A stretch of 64,000 nt of DNA from Gracilaria gracilis. Taxonomy: Eukaryota; Rhodophyta; Florideophyceae; Gracilariales; Gracilariaceae. The notes under the pieces were generated by a model. That model ran no database searches, had not been told where the DNA came from, and saw nothing but the letters and a program-made list of their open reading frames with translations. The number at the start of each line of letters is the position of its first letter. Position 1 is the stretch's first letter. A program made the translations under genes and the position numbers. This document shows positions 31,947 through 42,724 of this stretch, in pieces. The stretch covers positions 186,001 through 250,000 of the forward strand of contig JARGSG010000005.1 of NCBI GenBank assembly GCA_030374805.1, read 5' to 3'.

Positions 31947-34900
31947 TTATCGAAGAGTTGCAGCTATGTTGCGTTGTCGGTTAGTCCCAGTCTTGGATAT
32001 CTCGATCAGATACTCCTTAACTAGTGTAGGAACTTCTTGGCGAAGAGAAGACAATTCAACCCAATCGGTCTCTTCGTCCGAAAAAGCTCTCCATTTCACC
32101 AAGAGCTCAACAATACCTTGTTTGCGCCTGATATCGTCAAAACGGTCGATAACCAAAAGCTCCTCGACCTGATACGAAAAACAATCTCGTAGCTTCTGGG
32201 TGACTTCATAATCCTTGTTTCGAAATAGCTTTAGTCGGCGCCCATGTACTTCTGACTTCTTGTTGTCTACCAGCGATGCGATGACAAATATGTACTCCGA
32301 TGGGCACTCAACGACACCGTACGGGCCCATCCACTTCAGAGATGGTTTGTGGGTATGCTCCCTCTGTAGTACTCCTCGTAACACAAAATCGCCTTCAGAA
32401 AAGTTCACAAGGCGCACTTTCGTTCTTCTGTTGTGAGCTTCTGCTGCTTTCTTCCGCTTCGACGAGGATCGCGTGGCCACGTCTTTGTGCATTTTTGTCA
32501 ATACGTCCAGTACAACGTCGATGTTCCTCAGCTGACTGCGACGAATGTTACCGAGCGAGATAACTCTGCACTTGCCGTTGACCTTCCGAGTTATTGCAGA
32601 AAGAAAAGTGTCCTGATCATGCCCAGTAAAAACTGTAAGCGGGGAACGTTTGCCAAGACGTTCTAGAATAAAGCTGTTTAGAGCTGACTGGACGACAGGC
32701 AGGATGCTCGGCCAGCAGGTTTGAGGTAACTGGTACACCGAGAGCAGGGCTCTGCAGGCTCGAAGCAGTTCTCTGCATACAACTTCAACAGTCCCATTAG
32801 ACCAAGCACAGTAGGCTAGAGTAAAGTGGTGAGACGACTTGGTCTTCTCCTTCAACTGTTGGACCACCTTGTTCTTGAAGTGCGAACCGCGGTCGGAAAC
32901 CCTGTGATTCACGACCCCGAATGCGGCAAACCACCGGATCAATTCTTCTGCACCTACTTCTGCGGTCGTTTCCGTTGTAGGGACTAGCCACACGTAGCCA
33001 CTGTGGTCATCTTCAAGACAAGAACATACAAGAAATCATTTTCGGCTTGAGACACGTAGCAAAAATCGAAATGCAGGAGTTCGTTTGGGCGATTGGCATG
33101 AAGCGCATGTCCCAATTGGCGAGGAATCGTCTTAGCTGGCGTGGTGCACAGGCAATGTAGGCATGTTTGAACAAACGATTTAAGGTCCTCTTCCATTGTC
33201 GTCCAGTAAAAGTATGCCTTCGTCGTAGCCAGGGTGACACTCGAACTTCTATGCCCGCCTGGGCCAGTGTGAGCCGCGATTGCGATACGAAGTTGCAGCT
33301 GGTTCGAGTCGGATGGTATCCAGAGAATATCTCTGTCATTTCGAATACCGTCTTCAGTTCGCTTGAAACTACTGAGAGTTGGTTCCCGCGAGCTTAGTTG
33401 CACTTGCTTGCTCTCCTCAAGCGTTGTCCAGTCCAACTTCGAGTACGTTCCGGGGTTGATGGGGGCCACCATCAGAGCTTTGACACGCAACACATTTATT
33501 GCGCGTACTGCCCTTCGCGGGTTGACAGCCCAGCGAGTTAACATGTCCGCCCATACGTTAAACTCTCCAGGCAAGTTTTCCACAACGTAGCGAAACGTGC
33601 CAAGTTTAATAGCCCAACGCATCAGTTTGCTTGCCGTATGTCTTGATATGCCAGGATTTCTGCCGTACGGATCATAGAGGTACACCAAGTTCGCGTGGTC
33701 GTTAAATATGTTCACCTCGCGCCCGGTTACCAAATAGTCCAAACGACACATTGACTTCACAATAGCAAACCCCTTCTTTCTCCGGCACTCACCAGTTTGC
33801 TGCTGATCCGCAAAACGATTCGGAGAGAAAACATAAAGGTTCATGGTGTTGGTCCTCTATGGGTTTGCGGCGGTCTGCAGATGGCACTTGTGTTAAGACG
33901 GCTGCCCAGTGTGTATCTGAGGCTTCCGTGAAGAGACAGAGATCGTGTTTCTCTTTGGGGTGAGCAAACTGAACAGATGCGCTCAATTTCTGTTTGATGT
34001 CTGCGAAAGCAGCATCGTGGTCAGCGCCCCATGGGTCGATGATGGGAAGGTTGCGTAGGGAGCGTTTGGTTCGTTTCCCGGCAGTTGAGTAACATTTCTC
34101 AAGTAGCTGGTGTAATGGATGGATGCGCTTGGAGTATCTTGGAATAGCGTTGCGCATCCAGTTCGTGGCACACACGAACTGCTGGATCTCGCTAGCCATG
34201 GTTGGCTTCCTCATGTTCACAAGAGCTTCGAAGTGGCTAGGATTGTACTGAACTCCTGCTGCAGAGATAATTCGTCCGCAGAACTGAACTTCACGAGCAA
34301 AGAACGTGGTTTTCTCAGCGTGGATTTTCAGTCCGATCTGCGCGCAGACAGTCAAGAAGGACTCCAGGTTGGCTAGGAGCTCTGTCTCGTCCTTGGCGTA
34401 GAACGAGAAGTCGTCTAGCCACTGTAGCATCCTCTGCACCACTTCATCGAACTTCTCTGCGAGCAAGGCTTGAAAATGGTTTCCCGAATCGCTTCCTCCC
34501 TGCAAAAGACGTTTGGAAGAGTAAACGCCAATGGGTGTCTGAATAGACATCATTTCTTGCGATTCCGTGGAAAGAGGTACCTGCCAATAGCCGTGGGCAA
34601 GGTCAACTTTGGCGAAGCACTTGCTACCGGTTACGGCCTGAAAAAGAGAGTCGAGGTGAGGCATTGCTGACTGTATCGGTATCGTGCGAGCGTTTGGACC
34701 GCGTAGATCTACTGTGAACCTGAATTTGGAAGAACCGGGCTTTGGCACTGCCAGTGCCGGTGATGCCCATCTCGCCGATGGATTTTTGTAAATAGCCCCA
34801 ACTGCCTCGAGTTCGCGAATGGTTTGGATGATGAAATCCCTCTGTTGAGGAGCGTATCGCCTTTGAGGAGAGCGATATGGTTTTGCGTTTTCAACGGGAG

Positions 34901-35687
34901 TAATGGAGAGAGGAGCGACGTCGGCCGGTGGATCTGCGCCGAGTTTGATTCGGAAGCAGTCTGGATAACGCTCGAGAATAGTTGACAACTTCTCCAGACC
35001 ATTTGACAACATTCCGTTGCTCTTAGCCTCTGCGAGTATCTTCTGGAAAGCGGCGTTGATTTCCTCCTTGGTGTCATTCCCAATTCCGGCTGCCAAGCAT
35101 TCCGGCAACTCGATGGGATCATCATCAGCACTCATGTACGACAGACCCTGGAACTTAGCTGCTGCCAATTTGGTACGTTGGGTATCTAAGTCCTGGACCT
35201 GCTTGTCGTGTATCTCATCTCTGCCACGGACGAGATGCTCACCGAGATTGAAACCGATTGAGTTCAGGAACGGGAGACCAAGCCAGATGTCGTCCATGGG
35301 TTCCTGAACAACAAAGAACTAAACGCCACGGATCCGTACTGGTATGTTGGAACCAGGGAGGAATATAGTGACGGTCAACGTTACTGTTCGAGTCGCGTGG
35401 GCTTTTAGCTCACCATCCTCCTTGAACGCTCCCTCAAATGGTAAAGATTCCTTAAGTTCTTTTACCGGTAGCTGCGGAATTGTGGACGAGAGCTGGTTGT
35501 AAACCTTCTCATCAATGACGCTGAAGTCCGCCCCAGAATCCCCCAAGGAAACGTCTAAAACTTTGTCTTCATGACCGACGCGAAATCGGCTTTGCTGGGC
35601 ATCGGCGGTTGTGGCGGGCAGAACAGTAGATTGTTCCACAGTTTTCGCCTTCTTCACTTCCTTCTTGCCGTAGTGTTGCTCAAACAA
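31947..35687 (-). pseudogene. pol: element D pol: protease, RT, RNase H, integrase, chromodomain
   Basis: One frame covers 35687-33789 except for a TAG at 35319-35321. It holds the protease motif L-G-D-S-G-A-D-F-S, RT with V-D-L-A-H-G-Y-W-Q and Q-W-L-D-D-F (intact Asp pair), and RNase H F-T-E-A-S, where the usual first Asp is Glu. A frame change about 33800 leads to the RNase H end (N-D-H-A-N-L-V-Y-L-Y-D-P) and the integrase zinc domain (A-H-T-G-P-G-G-H, C-L-H-C). A second change about 32990 leads to the integrase core with S-D-R-G-S-H-F and V-E-V-V-C-R-E, then the chromodomain V-K-W-R-A-F-S-D-E-E-T-D-W, ending at 31947. All three integrase catalytic residues are present. Confidence 0.88.
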
Positions 35688-35755
35688 CTCTCGTTTGCGG
35701 TCTGGAGTAGTATTCGGACAGTCCTTGAGTCGGTGTGTGCCATCGCACGCCTCAT

Positions 35756-36558
35756 TCAGACACGGTTCTGACCACTGTGTCTCTTTCCGTTTTCCGGTGT
35801 GACGAGATTCGGTGCCAGAATTGGACCCACCCCTCTTGCTGGACTTCGATACCTTTGAAGAGATACCTTGCTTTCGCAGACCTTCGCGAAGTGGTTTGCC
35901 TTCTGTGAATTCACACGAGACAGGGCTGCCTCAGTAAGTGCGATTTCCAGGGCAATATTTGCCACCTCATCCTTGAAAAGCCTGATGTCTGCAAGTTGGG
36001 ATTTACTCTATCCTTTGCGAAGCATCTCGATCCTCTCTTTCAAGACCTCTGGGTGGAACTTGTTCACTAAACGATCGAGAAACTTCTTGGCCATGTCGGT
36101 GTCTTTCAGCACCTCGGATGCATTGTTCTCATCCAGGGCTGTAATGACCTGAATTACGAAGTTTGCAACAACTCCAGACGGTTCCTCTTTGTTTGACACA
36201 AAGGAGACCGTACGCAAAGTAGCATCAATCCTCTCCGACAAGTCCTTGGGTGTTGAAGTCGATGCCTTGTCAAACCACTGCTTACCGCATCAGAAGTAGC
36301 TTCTTCGACAGTGGTCGCACCATCACTCTCGCCCATCAGACACAAGGCGTGGAGTGTAGAAGCTTTGATAAAGTTCTTAATATATGCGATGGAAAGTTTG
36401 GAGGCGGGGTCTCGGTCCTTGTTCACATCATCCACTTTCGCCTTGTAGGCGGCGTAGGCCGTCTCGAATTTGATTAGGGACGGCTGGTCAACAGTATCGA
36501 GTGTTGGTGGCTGAATAACTGACACGACACCATAGTTCGAGGCGGCAGTAGATGACAT
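35756..36558 (-). pseudogene. gag: element D gag
   Basis: ATG 36558 opens a gag matching element B (A-S-N-Y-G, F-E-T-A-Y-A-A-Y, S-T-L-H-A-L-C). The frame changes near 36290, continues from about 36241 with V-I-T-A-L-D-E-N-N-A-S and ends at a stop at 36008-36010. A third segment (35965-35756) carries A-L-E-I-A-L-T-E-A-A-L and a basic end. Only charged C-terminal sequence, without a CCHC knuckle, was seen. Confidence 0.75.
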
Positions 36559-36612
36559 CCTTGTCCGATTCCAATCGGAACAATCTTACTCTTTCGAAGA
36601 TACAAAGCGCTT

Positions 36613-37006
36613 TGTTAACAAATGTCAGGCTGGATCGGATGGCGGACAATCGAGAAGTAAAACGCCCCAGAACCACGAGGATAGGGGGAGAATGTAGGGA
36701 AGAAGTGAATGAAGTAGCCGGTCAGGAGGGCACCCCGATGAGGTTTGGAATCTCCCTCTCTCGGGTCGCCCCGCGCTGGGCGTGGAGCTTTTATGGGCAC
36801 CCCTTGGCTCCTCAGTTGTTTGCTGAGAGCCAAGAAAACATTATTGCGTAATCTAACAGCCTAGTTACACTAACGTAGATAGACTAGATTTGAATTGTCC
36901 CAGTGCCACATAAAATCAGACGTTTGCTCGCAAATGCGGATATTACGTATGCCCGCATATGCGCTTACAGAGAATTAAAATTCAACGGCAACAATGCTGC
37001 ACTGCA
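36613..37006 (-). repeat. 5' LTR of element D
   Basis: This is the second LTR copy, bounded on the plus strand by TGTTAACA and CACTGCA. Both LTRs carry ATTCTCCC.. and a GCCAAGGGG stretch facing GAGCCAAG, which form a long imperfect hairpin. Gag ATG lies 55 bp inside. Confidence 0.9.
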
Positions 37007-37106
37007 TAACACACCGGCACTAGATAAGTAGCAACTACTGACAATAAACTAGGCTGAGTTGAACCTTTGTTCAACCTTCGTAACTACACCCTGATATCTT
37101 CCTACA
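37007..37106 (+). repeat. probable 3' end of a copia 5' LTR
   Basis: The stretch ends CTTCCTACA and is followed directly by GGTTATAGGGCCC, placed as a copia primer-binding site would be. The left part is missing because element D abuts at 37006. The other LTR for comparison is not securely identified, so this is tentative. Confidence 0.45.
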
Positions 37107-37177
37107 GGTTATAGGGCCCTCCACGTGCTACTGTTGGTACAATACTACTCTGTTTTCTGAACTCGATTTCGTTCGCC

Positions 37178-38845
37178 ATGAATTATCTCTACGTGGACGC
37201 GGCTAGGCTCCGCATTCCGCTACTCAAGGCCGATACCTACTTCATGTGGTCGCACAAAATGTAACTTGTACTTCGTTCTAAGGGTATTTGGCGGCTGGTG
37301 TGTGCTGATGAGCGCGTGCCGGATGGTGAAGAAGCTATTGAGAAGTTCGAAACAAAACGTGACATTGCTGTGACATGCATACTGCTTTCTGTTCATGAGT
37401 CTTGCGTGGCTCCCGTGATAGAAATCAAAGATTCCACAGAATATGGCAGAAGTTAAAGGTAAATTTCGAAAGGGTGTCACAAGCAAGCATCAATGCACTA
37501 CTAGAACAGTATCAGGATATGCGTATGGACTCTCATGAACGCGTTTTAGACTACGTGAACCGGTTTGCGGTCACCGAGATGAAGCTTAATGGAATTGGAC
37601 GCACTTTTTCTGAAACCGAGAAGCTCCAAGCTATCCTCAGGGGTCTCACGAAGGACTGTGATGTTAAAGCTGAAGTGATAAATCATACTAGAACCACGTT
37701 AAAGGATTCCATTCCTCGTTTAATCGCGTGAGAGAGGCAGTTGATAAAAGAACACAAGCCGTCTGGGTCGAGGTCTGGGCACGTCACTGCACTTCAAGCG
37801 CGTGCTTTGACATTCGTCGAGAAGCCAAGGTGTCACCCATGCAAGAAGAAAAGCGAAATCAAGCCAGATTGCTGGTAGAATCTGCTTAGCAAGAACTATA
37901 AGGGAAACAGTAACCGCTTTCGTGAGAAAGAGGCCGGCCGAGATCATGATCGTGGACAGAAAGGCGATAACGACAGCAATGTGGCTGGATTGGTGGTCAT
38001 CGACTGCGAGGATGAAGTGGATTAGGTGTCGGGCACTATTAACATCACTGTTGACAGTGAAGCTGATGGAGATGTAATCTTGAAGGAGAGAGGGTACATT
38101 GCGAACCACAGAACTCGTCCGGGACAAGATATTTCTTAGTATCTGGACTCTGGAGCCTCGAAACACATGACAAGCAACCAGGAATACTTCGCCACTGGTG
38201 TGCATGGATCGGCAAAGAAGAGTGTCTCTGTCGGAGACGGAACCAAACTTCCCTTGCAGGGTGAGGGCAAGGTAGAGTGCTGGATTACTGATACTGATGG
38301 GGAACATGCAAAGATTTGCTTGTACAACGTACTGCATGTACCAGAGCTCATGTGTAACCTACTATCTGTTAGTGCTATCAGACGTCGTGGGTATATAACG
38401 GTGTTCATGTCAGATGATGAAGGATCAAGGATTACTGCCATTGTAGAACAGAGCAATATGAACCTTCTAACAATTGGTAGAGAACAGGCGTCTGGACTGT
38501 ATGAGATCAGGCTTGAACCCATTGATAAAACCGGCACAAGTGGTCTGATCGCGAGCGGGCAGGACAGTTTTGCTCTAACCTGGCATAAGCGTCTTGGTCA
38601 TGCTAGCCTGGAGTACATTCGAAAGACGTTGAGGATCATCAATGGTAGAGCAAAGGCCCAGGTACAGGACATCGGACACTGTGAGCCATGTGCAGAGGGC
38701 AAAGCTATGTGAGCACCGCGGAACCCGAGCAAGACCTCAGGGCAGAACATGGAAGTACTGGATCTCGTTCACTCAGATGTGATGGGACCTATGAAGGTCG
38801 AGAGCCTATCCAAGTCTAAGTACGTCGTGACGACGTATGATGACA
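37178..38845 (+). pseudogene. gag-pol: Ty1/copia gag-pol, 5' part
   Basis: ATG 37178 begins a copia gag of the UBN2 type (P-L-L-K-A-D-T-Y-F-M-W), with a TAA at 37262-37264 and frame changes. Later segments read L-L-E-Q-Y-Q-D-M-R-M-D-S and L-R-G-L-T-K-D-C-D. The protease motif L-D-S-G-A-S-K-H-M starts at 38143. Then come the gag-pre-integrase block W-H-K-R-L-G-H-A-S with C-E-P-C, and the first Asp region of integrase (L-V-H-S-D-V-M-G-P-M). Homology stops abruptly about 38845, where gypsy element A begins. Confidence 0.85.
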
Positions 38846-39906
38846 AAAACTGTATTTCACCAGTACGAGTTCGACTTTGACGTCACCTACAATAAGGGCG
38901 TCAACAACAAGCAGGCAGATGCGCTTTCGCGGTTATCCACCTCGGGGGAGGCTCTAGCCGTCGATGAAGAGGAATTCTTCGTTTCACAGTGGAATATACC
39001 TCGCTGTGCGAAGAAAAAGACGTGGAAGAAGACTGGACCGATGATACGGAGTTGGATCAGGAACTGGATGAGTTACTCGCTATCAGCGAACCAGAGAAAC
39101 CCCCACCAGGGAACTTTGTGCCCGTCACGACGGAAGAAATGATTACAGAACAGTACAGAGATCTGTATTGCACGAAGATTCGGGCACAAATCAATGGAGG
39201 AGCTAACCTTCCTTTCCAGGCGAATGACGTTGGATATCTCGTTCGCACGGTGACCGGATCTCCACAGATAGTGGTACCACACGCCTTACAGTCGAGGGTA
39301 CTACACTTATCGCACTATACCGAGCTGAGTGGTAATGTGGGTGGAAGGAAGCTTTACCTTACACTCCGCAGGAGGTTCTAGTGGCCAGCCATATCTGTAG
39401 AGTGTTACGCAACTGTGCGGTTCTGCCCCGAGTGCGCTCGGAATCGCGTCAAGCTCCGCCGCCATGCGACGAAGTTGAAGCTGTTCCCGGCAAGGGCGCC
39501 GCTCAAGTTCGTAGCTATCGACATCCTCGGCCCGTTCCTCGCTACTAAGCGGCGCAATAAGTTCTTACTCGTTATAACGGACCGTTTTTCGAAACTTGTT
39601 CGTACTGTGCCGTTGCGCAGAATCTCGTCGTTGACGGTGGGGCAAGCCTTTGTAAGTCACTGGGCATTTGTCTACGGTCAGCAGGTTAACCTACTTTCTG
39701 ACAACGGGAAACAGTTCGTTTCACGATTTTTCGGGGATGTGTGCAGAATTCGGGACGTGAAGAATCTCTTTACGACCACCTACCACCCCCAGTGTAATGG
39801 TCAGACTGAACGGTTTAACAGGACACTTTTGGCCGCTCTCCGTTCATACGTAGCTGATCACCTCACTACGTGGGACTTGTTCACCGATGCGCTACCCTTT
39901 ACGTAT
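38846..39906 (+). pseudogene. pol: element A pol: RNase H end and integrase, 5' part
   Basis: It starts in the RNase H C-terminus (Y-E-F-D-F-D-V-T-Y-N-K-G, A-D-A-L-S-R-L). After a frame change it reads the integrase linker, H2C2 zinc region (C-P-E-C) and a TAG at 39379-39381. The integrase core has F-V-A-I-D-I-L-G-P (Asp 1), L-L-S-D-N-G-K-Q-F (Asp 2) and N-G-Q-T-E-R-F-N-R (Glu). At 39906 the gene is cut by element G and continues at 51420. Confidence 0.88.
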
Positions 39907-40413
39907 TGTAGTACAATGAGACGTCAATGGGTTGGTGCCACGTGGGCCTACTGGTGCGCCTTGCTGGCTGCACTGTACCCAATTGGTATTCTGTATTTTA
40001 TAATTTCTAATTTCTAATTTATAGTCTAGGATAGTTTAGCATTGCTGGCCCATGACAGTAGGTCATGGGCACAGCCGATGACGTCATGCCCGCATGGGAG
40101 ATCGGCGTCGGTGCACCTTGTATATATTGTGGTGCACCTCGCCTTCCCCCTCGGGTATTGTAAAGTCAGGCACCACTAGGGCAGTAACTATACCATCTTG
40201 GTCACTTGCTACTCTATTACTATTCAGGTTTTACCGCGCGTCGACGTCTACTACCGTACACCTACACGGTCTAGACTAGTTGCCCCGCCGTTTGCCCCTG
40301 CGGGTTTCAGGTGCCCTACTACCATATTGGTTGTGTGTTTTTCCCCTTAGGTTGAGCCCTCGCGCGCTCCCTCTACCAGGCGGACCCCACACCTTATCGG
40401 TATTTGTACGACA
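39907..40413 (+). repeat. 5' LTR of element G (507 bp)
   Basis: It starts TGTAGTAC and ends GTACGACA (8-bp imperfect inverted ends). It holds a GCCCATGAC/GTCATGGGC hairpin (40048-40070) and promoter elements described separately. A 61-codon ORF (40094-40279) recurs in all three LTR copies, but only because the LTRs are nearly identical. Confidence 0.97.
40079..40139 (+). promoter_or_regulatory. LTR promoter: CRE-like palindrome and TATA box
   Basis: ATGACGTCAT (40079-40088) is the palindromic core bound by bZIP factors of the CREB/ATF type. About 30 bp on, TATATATTG (from 40121) lies between two copies of the palindrome GGTGCACC. The same arrangement is kept in the LTRs at 50912 and 63165. 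Because the CRE core is symmetrical, it might also serve antisense transcription from the 3' LTR; that is inference. Confidence 0.6.
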
Positions 40414-40416
40414 TTT

Positions 40417-40434
40417 TGGTCTCCCGACTTAGAA
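40417..40434 (+). other. primer-binding site of element G
   Basis: TGGTCTCCCGACTTAGAA begins three bases after the LTR and is complementary to a tRNA 3' end terminating in CCA. The same sequence follows the LTR at 63672. The tRNA identity is not determined. Confidence 0.7.
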
Positions 40435-40560
40435 GTTTCTTGGTTTTTGTCGTACCTTTACTGGTGAACAGAAGACATTCGAAAGGATTCTGGAAGTTCA
40501 CACACCTATTTGGTTTCGTAGGAATACTCGCGAAGCAATTGGATACCACTATTGGTCACT

Positions 40561-42724
40561 ATGGAAAGACCTACAAGGATTACTCGTGGCTCTAGCGCGC
40601 CACCTAGCCACAAGGGTTCTGCTGCGGCTTCGGCCGCTAAACCCATTCTGGATAATCCCGAGGAGTTGCTTCGGCAACCTCGGGCCGGAACCTCAAAGGA
40701 TACGGGCACTCAGCCACCGTTGGCTTCTGAACCTAACAAGGATTTGCCGACAACGGTTGAGGACCTTTGGCCCCAATTGGAAGATCGAGCGAAAGCTCTT
40801 TTTACCGCTACGGTTAATGAAGCTATGACCTCAATGGACATGGACGCCGTTACCCGCTTGGTGGTTGATCGAGCCGTGCACGAGCTCTCTCAACGCATAC
40901 CTAAATTGGTTGAAACATACCTCTTAACGGGTGCCCGGGAGCATATCTACCGAGTGGTTCAAGACCTTTGGGTTTCTGAAGGAATGGCGGAAGCCAAAAC
41001 CCCTGGGGTGAATGTGGTTACTCGCATACCACAAGGGATCCCTGCCGGTTCTTCCGCACCAATCAAGCCAATTCCGGCCGATAGTGCGTACCTACAAGGT
41101 TTAAGGCAAGGTCAAGAGGGCCATATAGAGATGAGCCCTCGAGACGTGTACTTGCCACCCATTGGAGGTAACGTTCGAAAGGACACCAAGACTGGTGGAC
41201 CTGAGGACGATTCGTCTGACCCAGAAGAGGGGCGACGAAGAAGAAACCGCAAGGGTAAAGAAAGGAGGAGGAGAAAGGGAAAGAATCGCGGCTACGACTC
41301 TGACCCCGATTCCTCGAGCTCCGATACCGATACTGGTTCATCGTCGGATGATGACCGTAAAGGTAGACGCAAGAAGAAACCGAACAGGTTGGCGAAGAAG
41401 TCGTCAAAGAGAAACCGGAAAGGTAAGAAGAAACGGTACGAGTCGTCCGACTCGGATTCGGACACCGATACAACCCTAGAGGTGCGTCAGCCGCTGAACG
41501 ATATGTTCACCAAAGCGGTTGATTATAGGTCATATCGGTTGAGAAACCGATCCTCTGCTTACACCCAAGAGGTTGCGCAGAAGATCACCAAGCACCATAA
41601 GAAGCCCAGCTTCCAGATGGGTGATACTACCTTCACAGGTGATGATCCCATTGCGGTAATTGAGTTTCTACAGAAGTTCAAGATTGCATGCGACCAAAAT
41701 GGTTTTTCCGAAGGCGCTGCCATGTGGTTATTACAGTTTTACCTTAAAGGTCAAGCTTACCACTTGCTGCAAGGCAGGCTCCGTGGAAATACCCTGGCGG
41801 TTGATGAAGACGGGACAGAGATGTTAGAGACGTACCCAGAAGTGGTTAATTTCATGTTGGAAACTTACGCTACCGATGAGGTTATCCAGGAAGGTTACGC
41901 TGAGGTGCAGGCATATCGCCAACGCTCTAGCCAAACCGAAATGGAATTCTCGTTGGGCCTTTGGAATCTGGCCACCCGATGCGGTAATGTCTTTACCACT
42001 AGTAGGTTGAAGTCGCTCTTTGCCGACAATGTCGACAAAGCGATCCGGTCGCAGGTACGCAATTACCTGGCGAACAACCGTAAGGTGGACTATAATGGGC
42101 TTGCCCCGTTATGCCCAGGGACTAGGCGACACTCTCCGTCACGGAAAGAAGCCGTCGGCGTCCCATACCTCAAAGGATAAACCGAAACGGTCAGTATTGG
42201 AGCTAGAAGAAAGCACTACCTCAGAGGGAGATTCGCTCATTCGCGTACCAACAGGAATGGCAGTTCATCTCGTGACTGCGCCGCAGGCTCAGTCACGAGC
42301 CACCTCCATTGGTAATTGGTCGTCGACAGTACCACCAGCTTCGGTAAGGTCGCCACCAAGTGCGGCGAGCACTCAACAAACCTCAACGGGTGGTTCTCAA
42401 GCATCTTCATATGCTACAGCACCAACCAATCCGGTTACCCGACCTACCTCTATGGCAATGCGTGATCCCCAGACAGGTGGATTGGTTTGCTGGCTCTGCT
42501 TGTCGCCAGACCATCTGGCGAACAGATGTGACAAAATACCCCCAGGGGTGCGCGAACATCTGATCAGTGCCAGGCAGCAAAACCACCGTAACCTATATGG
42601 ATCTGGAAAGAGGGTACAAGCTCAACCATCACCATCTCAGGTTCATCTCGTCGAGGAAACACCAATCTTGGAGAAGGACAGTCCCGCTCAGGAGGAGCAT
42701 GAAAACACCGAACGGTTAGCGTAG
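40561..42724 (+). CDS. gag: element G gag with zinc knuckle (one frame change)
   Basis: ATG 40561 opens a gag with an N-terminal Ser/Ala/Pro-rich region, a middle acidic/basic low-complexity tract (Lys/Arg clusters with S-D-S-D-S-D-T-D-type runs, possible nuclear signal) and a gag capsid domain around W-L-L-Q-F-Y-L-K-G-Q-A-Y. The frame changes in a CCCC run near 42106; the second frame carries R-Y-A-Q-G-L-G and the CCHC knuckle C-W-L-C-x4-H-x4-C (42488-42529), ending at TAG 42722-42724. With one fewer C the two parts read as one protein, so a sequence error is likely. Pol starts in the -1 frame relative to the second part, overlapping 42703-42724. Confidence 0.85.

Larger units (their letters stand above)
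31509..37006 (-). mobile_element. Ty3/gypsy element D, nearly complete
   Basis: LTRs at 36613-37006 (5') and 31509-31903 (3') enclose gag, protease, RT, RNase H, integrase and chromodomain on the minus strand; total about 5.5 kb. It is the best-preserved member of the family that includes B and E, with only a few frame changes and one in-frame stop in pol. No matching target-site duplication was found: CCGGC stands to the left and TAACA to the right, so one edge was probably rearranged after insertion. Confidence 0.9.

Noticed and set aside
31504..37011. target-site duplication for element D
   Set aside because: CCGGC and TAACA do not match; no shift of one or two bases produced a pair.
40094..40279. 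61-codon ORF in G LTRs (also 51099 and 63352)
   Set aside because: Its conservation equals that of the whole LTR; no domain, and it overlaps the promoter.
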